64,000 nt of DNA from Novosphingobium sp. SCN 66-18 (GCA_001725355.1 MEGD01000010.1:34239-98238); one strand, 5' to 3'; shown: positions 36,231-45,653, numbered from the stretch's first letter. Notes: generated from the letters alone by a model not told the origin. Translations and numbers: made by a program.

Positions 36231-38421
36231 GCACCATCTCCAGCGCCTTGGCCACGATCATGTCGCGGCTGGGCAGCGTATGCGTCGCCGCGCGGGCGAG
36301 CGGGATGAAGCTGTCGGTCGCTGCGATCCGCGCCGCCGCCTTGTCGCCCGCGCGTTCAGCGAAGAGCGCCATCAGCGCCTCGCTCTGCGATCCGGTCTCC
36401 CGGCATTCGTCGACGATCAGCACCTTGCCACACGGCGCGACCGCGTCGAGCAGCGCCTCCTCGGCGAGCGGCGCGATCCAGCGCAGGTCGATCACCCGCA
36501 CGGAAATGCCCTGTTCCGCCAGCAGCTTTTGCGCCTGAAGCGAAAGATAGACGCCGTTGCCATAGGTCACCACGGCGAGATCGGTGCCGTCGCCATGCAC
36601 CCCGATTTCGCCCAGCCGCACCGCCCCTTCGCCCGGTGCCTGATAGACGCTGGTCCACAGGCCATCGCCCTCGGCATGGAGGTCGCGCGTCATGTAGAGC
36701 GCGATCGGCTCCACGAACACCACCACGCGCTGCTCCTCGTGCGCCAGCCGCACGCATTCGCGCAGCATCGCCACGGCATCGCGCCCGTTCGATGGCACCG
36801 CCAGCACCACGCCGGGAATGTCGCGGAACACGGCCAGCGAATTGTCGTTGTGGAAATGCCCGCCGAAGCCCTTCTGATAAGGCAGCCCCGCGATCCGCAC
36901 GACCATCGGGTTGGTGTATTGCCCGTTCGAGAAGAACGAGAGCGTCGCCGCCTCGCCCCGGATCTGGTCCTCGGCATTGTGGACATAGGCCAGGAACTGG
37001 ATTTCCGGCATCGGCAGCAGGCCGTTGTGCGCCGCGCCGATGGCAAGGCCCAGGATCGCCTGTTCGTCCAGCAGTGTGTTGATCACGCGCGCCGATCCGA
37101 AGCGCTGGTGCAGCTTTGCCGTGCAGTTATAGACGCCGCCCTTCGGCCCCACGTCCTCGCCGCAGACGATGGCGTTGGGATATTGCAGCAGCAGATCCGC
37201 CATTGCCCACGAGAGCAGGCGCGCCATGTGCTGCGGCTTTTCCATCTGCGCGGCATCGTCGGCGAACAGCGCGGCACGGGCCGCCGCCGCCGGGACAGGC
37301 CGCTCCACGCCTTCGCGCTTCGGCGGCACGATGCTGGCCATCACTTCGGCCGCGTCCTTCAGCTTGGGCCGCCGAATCGCCAGTTCCACCTGCCGCAGCA
37401 GCGATGCCTCGATCGCTTCGTATTCGCGCCGCACGTCGGCGGCGGTCATCACGCCTTCCTCGATCAGCAGCGCCGCGCTGGACAGCAGCGGATCGCGCTC
37501 CTCGTCACGCCGGATGTCGTCCTTGGACAGATAGACAAGCTGCACGTCGTTGCCGGCATGGCCATAGAGCCGCACCGTGCCCATGTGCAGGAACACCGGC
37601 TTGCGATGGCGACGGGCATAATCGACCGCCTCCCGCGCCCCGCGCCAGGCATCGACCAGATCGCTGCCGTCGCACTGGATGTAATGCAGCCCCGCGCGCC
37701 CTGAGAAGTTGGCCTCGATCCATCCCTTCGGCGTGCGCGTGGAAATGCCGATGCCGTTGTCCTCGCACAGGAACACCAGCGGCAGCGGCGTGCCCTGGAA
37801 CGCGGCCCAGGCGGCGGTGTTGATCGCCCCTTGCGCGGTGGAATGGTTGGCCGATGCATCGCCGAAGCTGCACAGCACCACGCCATCTGGCGCGAGTGGC
37901 GTGTCCTCCAGCCCCATCCGGCGGGCGATGCCGATGGAAAAGGCTGCGCCCACCGCCTTGGGCAGGTGGCTGGCGATGGTGCTGGTCTGCGGGGGAATGG
38001 CCAGCCGCTTCGATCCCAGCACCTTGTGCCGCCCGCCCGAGATCGGGTCTTCCGCCGAAGCGGTGAACGACAGCAGCATGTCCCACGCCGGATTTTCACC
38101 CGGCACACGCCCGGCGCGGTGGATCTGGAACGCGGCATCGCGATAGTGGAGAAACGCGATGTCATCGGTGCGCAGCGCCTCGGCCAGCGTGGCGTTGCCT
38201 TCGTGGCCGGACGATCCGATGGTGTAGAACCCCTCGCCCCGCGCCTGCAGCTTGCGCGAAAGCCGGTCCAGCTGGCGGCTGAGCATCTGGCTGTGGAGCA
38301 GCGCCGCGGCGCGTTCGGGCGCCAGCCCCACGTCGGCCAGCCCCAGGTTGGAACGCCGGCGCAGCCCGCCGCCATCGAGCGCGGCAAGGAACTGCTGGTG
38401 AACCTGCTCGGCGGCGTCCAT
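36223..38421 (-). CDS. Fused alpha-beta thiamine-dependent 2-oxoacid dehydrogenase E1
   Basis: The 732-residue protein joins an E1-alpha part (about 1-370) and an E1-beta part (about 400-732). The alpha part has the thiamine diphosphate motif beginning FGDASANHSTAQGA and ending in FLCEDNGIGI. The beta part includes AIVCGEDVGPKGGVYN, LLDEQAILGLAIGA and VIDLRWIAPL. It resembles branched-chain 2-oxoacid dehydrogenase E1. The ATG at 38421 follows AGGTGG; a GTG 9 bases upstream is possible. No E2 or E3 gene is nearby, so the acyl acceptor is uncertain. Confidence 0.88.
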   Translation of the reverse strand: MDAAEQVHQQFLAALDGGGLRRRSNLGLADVGLAPERAAALLHSQMLSRQLDRLSRKLQARGEGFYTIGSSGHEGNATLAEALRTDDIAFLHYRDAAFQIHRAGRVPGENPAWDMLLSFTASAEDPISGGRHKVLGSKRLAIPPQTSTIASHLPKAVGAAFSIGIARRMGLEDTPLAPDGVVLCSFGDASANHSTAQGAINTAAWAAFQGTPLPLVFLCEDNGIGISTRTPKGWIEANFSGRAGLHYIQCDGSDLVDAWRGAREAVDYARRHRKPVFLHMGTVRLYGHAGNDVQLVYLSKDDIRRDEERDPLLSSAALLIEEGVMTAADVRREYEAIEASLLRQVELAIRRPKLKDAAEVMASIVPPKREGVERPVPAAAARAALFADDAAQMEKPQHMARLLSWAMADLLLQYPNAIVCGEDVGPKGGVYNCTAKLHQRFGSARVINTLLDEQAILGLAIGAAHNGLLPMPEIQFLAYVHNAEDQIRGEAATLSFFSNGQYTNPMVVRIAGLPYQKGFGGHFHNDNSLAVFRDIPGVVLAVPSNGRDAVAMLRECVRLAHEEQRVVVFVEPIALYMTRDLHAEGDGLWTSVYQAPGEGAVRLGEIGVHGDGTDLAVVTYGNGVYLSLQAQKLLAEQGISVRVIDLRWIAPLAEEALLDAVAPCGKVLIVDECRETGSQSEALMALFAERAGDKAAARIAATDSFIPLARAATHTLPSRDMIVAKALEMVRG

Positions 38422-38489
38422 CAGCGCCACCTGGTTTCAAATGCGATCATTTCCCTTGGGTAGCGCAAGGAAAATCGGGCGTCACCCCC

Positions 38490-39611
38490 CTATTGCGACA
38501 CATTCAATGCGCGATAGCCGAGCGCCGGATCGTCGGTGAAGAACCCGTCCAGGCCGGTTTGCAGATAGCGCCGGATCTCGCGAACGCTGCCTTCCGGGTT
38601 GCGCGCCTTCGCATCGCCGCCGTCACGGAAATCGCCTGCGAGGAACGTGTTCTCCGGCCGGAACGTCCAGGTGCCGACCAGCAGGCCGGCCTTGTGTGCA
38701 TCCGCCACCAGCGACGTCGGTGCCGCCAACCGGCCATCAGCGCCCAGCGGGATGATCCGCCTCGTGGCCGGGGCCACCCAATCGGCATAGCCGGCGATCT
38801 CGGCCAGTCCCGCTGGCGTCAGCATCGCGCCATACGTGAGCGCGCCGCCGCCCGCCGCCACGTCGGCCGGACGGTGCGCGTCATCATCGATCAACTGCAT
38901 CAGCTGGACGTTGGCCATGCCCGCCAGCATCGTGCGCAGCCGCTTGAGATTCGCGATCTCGAACGACTGGACGACCATCGGCATCGTCGCCAGCACCCGG
39001 CTGGCTTTCACGCGCGCCAGGAACAGGTCCTCCACCGGCAGGCCGATGCCATTGAAATAGGTCGAATGCTTGATCTCGGGAATGATCCCGATCGTTCGCC
39101 CGCGCGCCGCCGCTTCGGCCGCGACGAAATCGACCACCTCGTCGAACGTCACGATCTGGAACTGCCCGTCATAGCTCATGCTTTCCGGCCGCAGCGCGCC
39201 GAGCCGCTCCTTCGCGCGCAGCGTCTTCAATTCGGTCAGCGTGAAATCCTCGGTGAACCAGCCTTCCAGCTTCTCGCCATCGATCACTTTCACTGCCCTG
39301 CGCGCGGCGAATTCGGGGTGCGCGGCAACGTCTGTGGTTTCGGCGATATTGTTCTCGTGCCGGGCAAGCAGCACGCCATCCTTCGTGGCGACAAGGTCGG
39401 GCTCGATGAAATCGGCGCCGTCGGCGATCGCTTTCGCATAGGACGCCAGCGTATGCTCGGGCCGCAGCGCCGAGCAGCCGCGATGCGCCATGAGCAGCGG
39501 CTTGACCGGGCGCGGACGCGTGGCGGCGTGGACGGCACCTCCGGCCAGCGCGGTCACGCCCAGTCCTGCCCCCATCGCCATCATGCTCCGCCGCGAAAAT
39601 CCCGCCACCAT
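38490..39611 (-). CDS. Glycerophosphodiester phosphodiesterase, Tat-exported
   Basis: The 373-residue enzyme starts with a twin-arginine signal (SRRSMMAMGAGLGVTALAGGA). The GDPD barrel begins with the catalytic AHRGCSALRPEHTLASY, followed by the metal site EPDL and the ARHENNIAETT segment. It is the periplasmic GlpQ type, hydrolysing glycerophosphodiesters to glycerol 3-phosphate and an alcohol. It sits between the nitrilase and E1 genes with 60-70 base gaps. Confidence 0.93.
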   Translation of the reverse strand: MVAGFSRRSMMAMGAGLGVTALAGGAVHAATRPRPVKPLLMAHRGCSALRPEHTLASYAKAIADGADFIEPDLVATKDGVLLARHENNIAETTDVAAHPEFAARRAVKVIDGEKLEGWFTEDFTLTELKTLRAKERLGALRPESMSYDGQFQIVTFDEVVDFVAAEAAARGRTIGIIPEIKHSTYFNGIGLPVEDLFLARVKASRVLATMPMVVQSFEIANLKRLRTMLAGMANVQLMQLIDDDAHRPADVAAGGGALTYGAMLTPAGLAEIAGYADWVAPATRRIIPLGADGRLAAPTSLVADAHKAGLLVGTWTFRPENTFLAGDFRDGGDAKARNPEGSVREIRRYLQTGLDGFFTDDPALGYRALNVSQ

Positions 39612-39673
39612 GGCCGTCTCCTTATTCCGAAGACCGCGCTAGGATCGCGACACGACAGCAATGTGACAAGCGC

Positions 39674-40573
39674 CTACAAGAGCGAAACGACCTCGACCGC
39701 CGGCAGGGCCGCCTGCGCGCCCGGTTGCTCGGCCCAGTGGCGCGCGTTGAGCACGCCGCCATCCGCGCGCAGGTCCGCCACGCGCGCCGTATCGATCGCG
39801 GCAAAGACCCAGCCAGATGCATTCTCAGTGCCTATCGCCAGCACGCCATCGGCAGGCATTCCCCGGTCGGGCGGGCCATAGACCGCCGCCGCGCCGCGAT
39901 TGACGTCCACCGCCGGGGACCACGCCGCCTCGCCCACCGTGGGCGATTGCACGGCATAGCACTGCCCTTCCAGCGCCCGCGCCTGCGCGCCGATCCGCAC
40001 GCGCCAGTATCCGTGCAGCGAATCCGTGCAGGAGGGGACGAGGATCACCTCCGCCCCCGCTTCCACCACCGCCCTTGCCAGCAGCGGAAATTCGCTGTCA
40101 TAGCAGATGTTTACCGCAATCTTGCCAAGCACCGTCTCGAACAGCTTGAGGCCCGTGCCCGCCGCGATGCCCCATTGCTCGCGCTCGAAGCGGGTCATCA
40201 CCAGCTTGTCCTGCACGCCCATCCGCCCGTTCGGCGCGAACAGCCGCGCGGTGTTGCGGAAGCGCCCGTCGGCGTCCTTGCGGGGCGCGCTGGCGGCCAG
40301 GATGTGCATCCCGTGCCGCGCGGCCAGATCGGCATGGAGCGCATCGACGCGCGGGAGCAGCGCGGAGACGGTCTCGATCGATCCCGCCAGATCGCCCATC
40401 GTCGCAGGGTCGAGCGACGCGAGTTCCATCGCGCCATATTCGGGGAACACCGCCAGCGCCGCGCCTCCCTCCGCCGCCTGCCCCACCCATTGCGCCACCT
40501 TGGCGGCATAGGCATCCCAGTCGGCCAGCCGGTCGATCGGGTACTGCGCCGCCGCGACGCGCCAGCTCACCAT
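39674..40573 (-). CDS. Carbon-nitrogen hydrolase (nitrilase superfamily)
   Basis: The 299-residue protein has the full catalytic triad of the superfamily: Glu 45 in VFPEYGAME, Lys 123 in QDKLVMTRFE and Cys 157 in VNICYDSEFP. It should cleave a non-peptide C-N bond, as an amidase or omega-amidase would. It overlaps the upstream GNAT gene by 7 bases. The GNAT-then-nitrilase order is the same as in fused proteins such as B. subtilis YhcX, so the two probably act as a pair. Confidence 0.88.
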   Translation of the reverse strand: MVSWRVAAAQYPIDRLADWDAYAAKVAQWVGQAAEGGAALAVFPEYGAMELASLDPATMGDLAGSIETVSALLPRVDALHADLAARHGMHILAASAPRKDADGRFRNTARLFAPNGRMGVQDKLVMTRFEREQWGIAAGTGLKLFETVLGKIAVNICYDSEFPLLARAVVEAGAEVILVPSCTDSLHGYWRVRIGAQARALEGQCYAVQSPTVGEAAWSPAVDVNRGAAAVYGPPDRGMPADGVLAIGTENASGWVFAAIDTARVADLRADGGVLNARHWAEQPGAQAALPAVEVVSLL

Positions 40574-41202
40574 TGCCGCAACCAGTATTGCATGGGCTTC
40601 ACGCTTTCCCCGTCCTCGCCATGTTCCCTCCAGCCGAATTCGGTCACCAGCCCCTCGATCGGCGCATAGCCGCGCTTCGTCCAGAACGCGTCGAGCGGGG
40701 TGTAGTCCGCCGGCTGCGCCGGATGATCGCCGGGGCGGATCACCGCCGCAAAGCAGGCCGCGTTCGCGCCGCAGCGCCGCGCCTGCGCCTCGCGATGGTC
40801 GAAGAAGGCGTGGCCGATGCCGTGGCCCCGGTATTCGGGCAGCAGCACGCTTTCGCCGAAGTAGAACAGCCGCGCCACGTCCAGCCCGCGCGCCTCGAAC
40901 GGGGCGCGAAACTCCGCCTTCTGGTGCAGCATCGGCGCCGCCGTGGCCGCGCCGACCACGCGATCCCCGTCGAACGCCGCGACCAGCACCGCATCGGGCG
41001 CGGCGGCATATTCGCGCAGATACTCCGCCTCGTAGGCCGCGTCGCCGTCATAGAGATAGGGATAGGCCGCAAAGACAAGGATGCGCAGGTCGGCCAGATC
41101 GCCCAGCACGGCGGCGATCTCCTCCCCGGTCAGCGGGCGGACGGCGATCCCGCTCCGCGGGCTGGCGGCGATCCCGCTTCGCGGGTTGGCGGCGCTACTC
41201 AT
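40567..41202 (-). CDS. GNAT-family N-acetyltransferase
   Basis: The 211-residue protein has the acetyl-CoA-binding signature LLPEYRGHGIGHAFFDHRE and surrounding GNAT strands (AVLVAAFDGDRVVGAATAAPM). The N-terminus carries a tandem 8-residue duplication, NPRSGIAA/SPRSGIAV, from a 24-bp DNA repeat. The ATG overlaps the stop of the SnoaL-like gene (TGATG). It is probably the acetyltransferase half of a split GNAT/nitrilase pair; the substrate is unknown. Confidence 0.85.
   Translation of the reverse strand: MSSAANPRSGIAASPRSGIAVRPLTGEEIAAVLGDLADLRILVFAAYPYLYDGDAAYEAEYLREYAAAPDAVLVAAFDGDRVVGAATAAPMLHQKAEFRAPFEARGLDVARLFYFGESVLLPEYRGHGIGHAFFDHREAQARRCGANAACFAAVIRPGDHPAQPADYTPLDAFWTKRGYAPIEGLVTEFGWREHGEDGESVKPMQYWLRQW
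41143..41190. repeat. 24-bp tandem repeat in the GNAT gene start
   Basis: Two copies of a 24-base unit (GGCGATCCCGCTYCGCGGGY plus TGGC) with two differences follow each other near the 5' end of the GNAT gene. Each unit contains a CCCGC-GCGGG palindrome. Copy number may vary without shifting the frame. Confidence 0.75.
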
Positions 41203-41612
41203 CAGCCGACCACTTGCGCCGTCCAGTCGGCCAGATTGTAATACATCGTCAAGCGCGTGATCCGGCCATCGGCGATGGACAGGAACGCGCCCGCCGGCAG
41301 GACATAAGTCTGGCCGTTCGCTTCGGGCAGCCCTTCGTCGGTTGTCAGGTATTCCCCGTGCACCACGAATTCGGCCGCCGCGCGCGTGCCATCGTCGTTG
41401 GCCATCAACACGATGTCTTCCAGCCGCTCGCGATAGCAGCGTTCCATATGGGCGATGAAGGCGCGGAACGTGTCCTTGCCCACCTGCCGTTCGCCCTGGT
41501 TGATGTCGTGCGCCACGTCGTCGGACAGGCACGCCAGCATCCCCTCCCAGTTCCCGGCGTTGAACGCGCCATAGTAGGTTTTGAGAAGGGCAAGCGTTGC
41601 GGCACGGCTCAT
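41202..41612 (-). CDS. SnoaL-like/ketosteroid isomerase-like protein
   Basis: The 136-residue protein has the NTF2-like cone fold pattern: YYGAFNAGNWEGMLACLSDD at the start, the central EDIVLMANDDGTRAAAEFVV strand pair, and a C-terminal AGAFLSIADGRITRLTMYYN. Members range from isomerases to hydrolases, and no specific activity can be named. The ATG at 41612 starts the fold; the open frame upstream shows no resemblance. It is first in the minus-strand series that ends at the tyrosine phosphatase. Confidence 0.82.
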   Translation of the reverse strand: MSRAATLALLKTYYGAFNAGNWEGMLACLSDDVAHDINQGERQVGKDTFRAFIAHMERCYRERLEDIVLMANDDGTRAAAEFVVHGEYLTTDEGLPEANGQTYVLPAGAFLSIADGRITRLTMYYNLADWTAQVVG

Positions 41613-41801
41613 TGGCGGGTCTCCTTTGCGGCCCTGCCTAGCCAATCCGCCGTTCGGGGACCAGAGCCGGGCCGGGAAAGCTGTGCTGCACCCGTGCAAC
41701 AATCGACCGCCGCGCGCCGGTCAAAAGGACGTTGCGGACCGCGCCGGGCACGGCCACAACCATCTTCCATCGCAACGCCCCGTTCCGGACCGGAGAACCC
41801 G

Positions 41802-43739
41802 ATGCGCGCTCGCTTTCTTGCCCTGACCGCCCCCGTCGTCGTGGCGGCGACATTCGCTCCCGCCCCGCTGCTGGCGCAGGACGCGCCGAAGCCCGCCACC
41901 ATCGCGGTGGATGGCGCGCCGCCGGTGCCGATGGCGGTGGTCGATGCCACGCGCCCCTACATGGAATACCGCACCGCCGCCTTCCTCGACTGGGACCCGG
42001 CCACGCGCGGGATGCTGATCTCCACCCGCTTCGCCAGCGTGCCGCAGCTGCACACCGTGGCCGGCCCCGGCATGGCGCGCCAGCAGATCAGCTTCGAAGC
42101 GGAGCCTCTGGCCGGCTGGTACGCGCCCAACGACGGCACGCTGGTGGTGCGCAAGGACAAGGGCGGAGACGAATTCTTCCAGCTCTATACACTGAAGGCT
42201 GGCCGCCTGACGCTGCTGACCGACGGCAAGAGCCGCAACGAATACAACGCCTTCAGCCATGACGGGCAATGGATCGCCTACAGCTCCACGCGCCGCAACG
42301 GCGTCGATTCCGACCTTTACGTGGTGAACCCGCGCGATCCCGCGACCAACCGCCTGGTCGCGCAGGTCAAGGGCGGCGGCTGGTCGATCTCCGGATTCAC
42401 GCCGGACGGCAAGGGCGCGGTGGTGCGCGAATATATCTCGATCCAGAAGAGCAACCTGTGGTGGCTCGACCTGGCCAGCGGCAAGCTCACCCCGCTTGGC
42501 GATCACGCCAAGCCGATCGCCTACGCCGCCGCCGAATTCGCGCCGGATGGCACCCTGTGGGTCACCAGCGACGAGGGATCGGACTACCAGCGGCTGGGCA
42601 CGCTCGATCCCCGGACGGGCAAGTTCACGCCCCGCGCGCCCGAAGCCAAGGGCGATGTCGAGGAATTCTCGATCGCGGATGACGGCAGTTTCATCGCCTA
42701 TGCCGTCAACGAAACCGGCATCTCGAAGCTGCGCCTGCTGGATCCTAAGACCGGCGCCGTCCGCGATGTCACCGCGCTGCCGGCGGGCGTGATCTCCACG
42801 CTCAAGGTCGCGCCATGGGGCACGATCGGGCTGACGCTGTCCTCCGCCAAGGTTCCGGCGGACGCCTTCGCCGTCGATCCGAAGACGCTGGCGGCCACGC
42901 GCTGGACCACCAGCGAGACCGGCGGCCTCGATCCCGCCGCCAATGCCGATCCCGAACTGGTGCAGGTGAAGAGCTTCGATGGAGAGACCGTCACCGGCTT
43001 CCTCTACCGCCCCGATCCTGCCAAGTTCCCGGGCAAGCGGCCGCTGATCGTCAACATTCACGGCGGACCGGAAGGACAGACCACGCCCGGCTTCAAGGGG
43101 CGCGCCAACTTCCTCATCAACGAACTGGGCATCGCGGTGTTCTATCCCAACGTGCGCGGATCGTCGGGCTTCGGCAAGCGCTTCGTCGGGCTGGACAACG
43201 GCCCGTTCCGACGCGAGGATTCGGTGAAGGACATCGGCCCTCTGCTCGACCGGCTCCAGTCCGATCCGGCGATCGATCCCGCGCGGATGGCGGTCACCGG
43301 CGGCTCCTATGGCGGGTACATGTGCTATGCCACCGCGATCCGCTATGGCGACCGGCTGAAGGCGGCGGACTGCATCGTGGCGATCAGCAACTTCGTCACG
43401 TTCCTCGAAAACACGCAAGGCTATCGCCGCGACCTGCGCCGCGCCGAATATGGCGACGAGCGCGATCCGAAGCAGCGCGCGCAACTGACCACGATCTCAC
43501 CGCTGACCAGCGTGGACCGCCTGACCATTCCGCTGATGGTGGTGACCGGCGCCAACGATCCGCGCGTGCCCAAGAGCGAGGCCGACCAGATGGTGGCCGC
43601 CGTCCGCGCCAAGGGCCGCCCGGCCTGGCACATCGTGGGCCTCAACGAAGGCCACGGCTTCGCCAAGAAGGAAAACGCCGACTACCAGTTCTGGACGGAG
43701 ATCGGCTTCTGGAAGGCGAATCTGCTGGGCGGGAAGTAG
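41802..43739 (+). CDS. S9-family prolyl oligopeptidase-type serine peptidase
   Basis: The 645-residue protein has a signal peptide (MRARFLALTAPVVVAATFAPAPLLAQ cut near AQ), a beta-propeller of repeated WD-like strands (about 60-400), and a C-terminal alpha/beta-hydrolase domain. The nucleophile is in GGSYGGYM, the acid in GANDPRVPKSEAD, and the His in NEGHGFAKKEN. It is exported and should act on short peptides in the periplasm. It is divergent from the SnoaL-like gene. Confidence 0.93.
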   Translation: MRARFLALTAPVVVAATFAPAPLLAQDAPKPATIAVDGAPPVPMAVVDATRPYMEYRTAAFLDWDPATRGMLISTRFASVPQLHTVAGPGMARQQISFEAEPLAGWYAPNDGTLVVRKDKGGDEFFQLYTLKAGRLTLLTDGKSRNEYNAFSHDGQWIAYSSTRRNGVDSDLYVVNPRDPATNRLVAQVKGGGWSISGFTPDGKGAVVREYISIQKSNLWWLDLASGKLTPLGDHAKPIAYAAAEFAPDGTLWVTSDEGSDYQRLGTLDPRTGKFTPRAPEAKGDVEEFSIADDGSFIAYAVNETGISKLRLLDPKTGAVRDVTALPAGVISTLKVAPWGTIGLTLSSAKVPADAFAVDPKTLAATRWTTSETGGLDPAANADPELVQVKSFDGETVTGFLYRPDPAKFPGKRPLIVNIHGGPEGQTTPGFKGRANFLINELGIAVFYPNVRGSSGFGKRFVGLDNGPFRREDSVKDIGPLLDRLQSDPAIDPARMAVTGGSYGGYMCYATAIRYGDRLKAADCIVAISNFVTFLENTQGYRRDLRRAEYGDERDPKQRAQLTTISPLTSVDRLTIPLMVVTGANDPRVPKSEADQMVAAVRAKGRPAWHIVGLNEGHGFAKKENADYQFWTEIGFWKANLLGGK

Positions 43740-43780
43740 GGGATCGTTATCGGGCGGGGCGGGAGTTTCCCCACCCCCCG

Positions 43781-43802
43781 CCCCTCCCGCAAGCGGGAGG
43801 GG
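43781..43802. repeat. GC-rich palindrome after the S9 peptidase
   Basis: CCCCTCCCGC-AA-GCGGGAGGGG forms a perfect 10-bp hairpin about 40 bases after the peptidase stop. A G10-type homopolymer follows at about 43868. A closely similar sequence lies after purC at 45627, which suggests a dispersed palindromic element that may also serve as a terminator. Confidence 0.65.
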
Positions 43803-43916
43803 AGCGAGACTTGCGCCGGTCTGCGGCCTTTTCAGGGTCAGATCGGCCCGTCGTATGCCCGCGCTTAAGAGGGGGGGGGCTGGCGCGGGCGCGGGCCGAT
43901 CCTGGGGGATCGGGCT

Positions 43917-44516
43917 TTAGCCGAACAGCTTGTTGGCGGTTTCGGCTACGCGCTTACCGAGATAACGCGCGCCATCCAGTTCGGTTCCGCTCGGCTGACG
44001 GCTTCCGTCACCGCCGGCAATCGTGGTCGCCCCATACGGCGCGCCGCCGGTGACTTCGTCGTGGCCAAGCTGGCCCTGGAAGCCATAGTCGAGGCCGACG
44101 ACCGTCATGCCGAAGTGCAGCAGGTTGGTGATGATCGAGAACAGCGTCGTTTCCTGACCGCCATGCTGGCTGGCGGTGGAGGTGAAAGCCGCGCCGACCT
44201 TGCCGTTCAGCGCGCCGCGCGCCCACAGGCCGCCGGCCTGATCGAGGAACGCCGCCATCTGCGAGCTGATCCGCCCGAAGCGGGTGCCGGTGCCGACCAC
44301 GATCGCATCGTAGTTTTCGAGTTCGGCGACCGTCGCCACCGGCGCGGCCTGATCGAGCTTGAAATGCGCGCCTTGGGCGATTTCAAGCGGAACGGTTTCA
44401 GGAACGCGCTTCACGTCCACGTCCGCGCCGGCCGAACGCGCGCCTTCGGCGATGGCGTTGGCCATCGTTTCGACATGGCCATAGCTGGAATAGTAGAGAA
44501 CCAGGACCTTGCTCAT
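43917..44516 (-). CDS. wrbA: WrbA-type NAD(P)H:quinone oxidoreductase
   Basis: The 199-residue flavodoxin-fold protein begins [19 protein letters not shown] (FMN phosphate loop) and has [28 protein letters not shown] and the C-terminal [16 protein letters not shown], all typical of WrbA. It reduces quinones by two electrons with FMN, which limits redox cycling. The ATG at 44516 was preferred; an in-frame ATG is 9 bases upstream. Confidence 0.95.
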   Translation of the reverse strand: MSKVLVLYYSSYGHVETMANAIAEGARSAGADVDVKRVPETVPLEIAQGAHFKLDQAAPVATVAELENYDAIVVGTGTRFGRISSQMAAFLDQAGGLWARGALNGKVGAAFTSTASQHGGQETTLFSIITNLLHFGMTVVGLDYGFQGQLGHDEVTGGAPYGATTIAGGDGSRQPSGTELDGARYLGKRVAETANKLFG

Positions 44517-44826
44517 CGTTTTCATCCTTGCTGGTGGCGGGAGCGGCCCCGCTTGAACACGCAGCCCTTATGCCGCGATTCCCGCAATCGGGTCATCCGG
44601 ATAAACTGGCAGAAACCGTTCCAAAATCTTGAACAACCAGAACACGCCCCGCGCAAGGCACGGGCGATCGGGCGTGCAATTGCGCAACTGGCGATTTTCC
44701 ATTATGGGCGCTGCGACGCCCCGGCTTCCGCGATAGGGTCGCTTTTCGCGACTCACCTCGCCTCGCCGGGGTTTTTGATTTCCCGCGAAGACCAGAAGGC
44801 TTCGCACGCTTGAGGAAGACCCGCCC
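44517..44826. other. Divergent promoter region between wrbA and purC
   Basis: No gene of plausible composition is seen. The 310 bases should hold the promoters of wrbA (leftward) and purC (rightward). A TTGCGC and TATGGG pair 17 bases apart near 44681-44709 is a weak rightward candidate; nothing else stands out. Confidence 0.35.
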
Positions 44827-45615
44827 ATGTCCCGTCGCCGCCAGATCTACGAAGGCAAGGCCAAGATTCTCTACGAAGGCCCGGAACCCGGCACGCTGAT
44901 CCAGTATTTCAAGGACGATGCCACCGCGTTCAACGCGCAGAAGCGCGGCACGATCAACGGCAAGGGCGTGATCAACAACCGCATCAGCGAATACGTGTTC
45001 ACGCGCCTTTCGCACATCGGCATTCCCACGCACTTCATCCGCCGCCTCAACATGCGCGAACAGCTTGTGCGGCAGGTGGAAATCATTCCCATCGAGGTCG
45101 TGGTGCGCAATGTCGCCGCCGGTTCGATCAGCAAGCGCCTGGGCCTGCCCGAAGGCGAGCCGCTGCCCCACACCCTGCTCGAATACTACTACAAGGACGA
45201 TGCGCTGGGCGATCCGCTGATCGCCGAAGAGCACATCGCCTGCTTCGGCTGGGCCTCGAACGAGGAAATGCAGGACATTTCCTCGATGGCGATCCGCGTG
45301 AACGATTTTCTGGTCGGCATGTTCGCGGCGATCAATATCCGCCTGGTCGATTTCAAGCTCGAATTCGGCCGCATCTGGGACGGCGACTACAGCCGCGTGA
45401 TCCTGGCGGACGAAATCAGCCCCGACGGCTGCCGCCTGTGGGACATGACCACCGGCGAAAAGCTCGACAAGGACCGCTTCCGCCGCGATCTGGGCGGCGA
45501 AGAGGAAGCCTATCAGGAAGTCGCCCGCCGGCTGGGCCTGCTGGAAAGCGACAACGGGCCGAGCGAGGTTTTCGACCTCGGCGCGCACCGCAGCAAGCTG
45601 CGCAACAAGAAGTAA
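44827..45615 (+). CDS. purC: SAICAR synthetase
   Basis: The 262-residue enzyme has the PurC start [20 protein letters not shown], the ATP-binding [12 protein letters not shown], the substrate loop [15 protein letters not shown], and the C-terminal [13 protein letters not shown]. It joins aspartate to CAIR in purine synthesis. purS-purQ lie 7 kb further on, but the gene is not in an operon with them here. Confidence 0.97.
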   Translation: MSRRRQIYEGKAKILYEGPEPGTLIQYFKDDATAFNAQKRGTINGKGVINNRISEYVFTRLSHIGIPTHFIRRLNMREQLVRQVEIIPIEVVVRNVAAGSISKRLGLPEGEPLPHTLLEYYYKDDALGDPLIAEEHIACFGWASNEEMQDISSMAIRVNDFLVGMFAAINIRLVDFKLEFGRIWDGDYSRVILADEISPDGCRLWDMTTGEKLDKDRFRRDLGGEEEAYQEVARRLGLLESDNGPSEVFDLGAHRSKLRNKK

Positions 45616-45626
45616 GGCTGCCTTCC

Positions 45627-45653
45627 CCCTTCCCGTCCTTGCGGGAGGGGGGA
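45627..45653. repeat. GC-rich palindrome after purC
   Basis: CCCCTTCCCGTCCTTGCGGG followed by AGGGG forms an imperfect hairpin about 12 bases after the purC stop. It resembles the palindrome at 43781 and may end purC transcripts. Confidence 0.5.
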
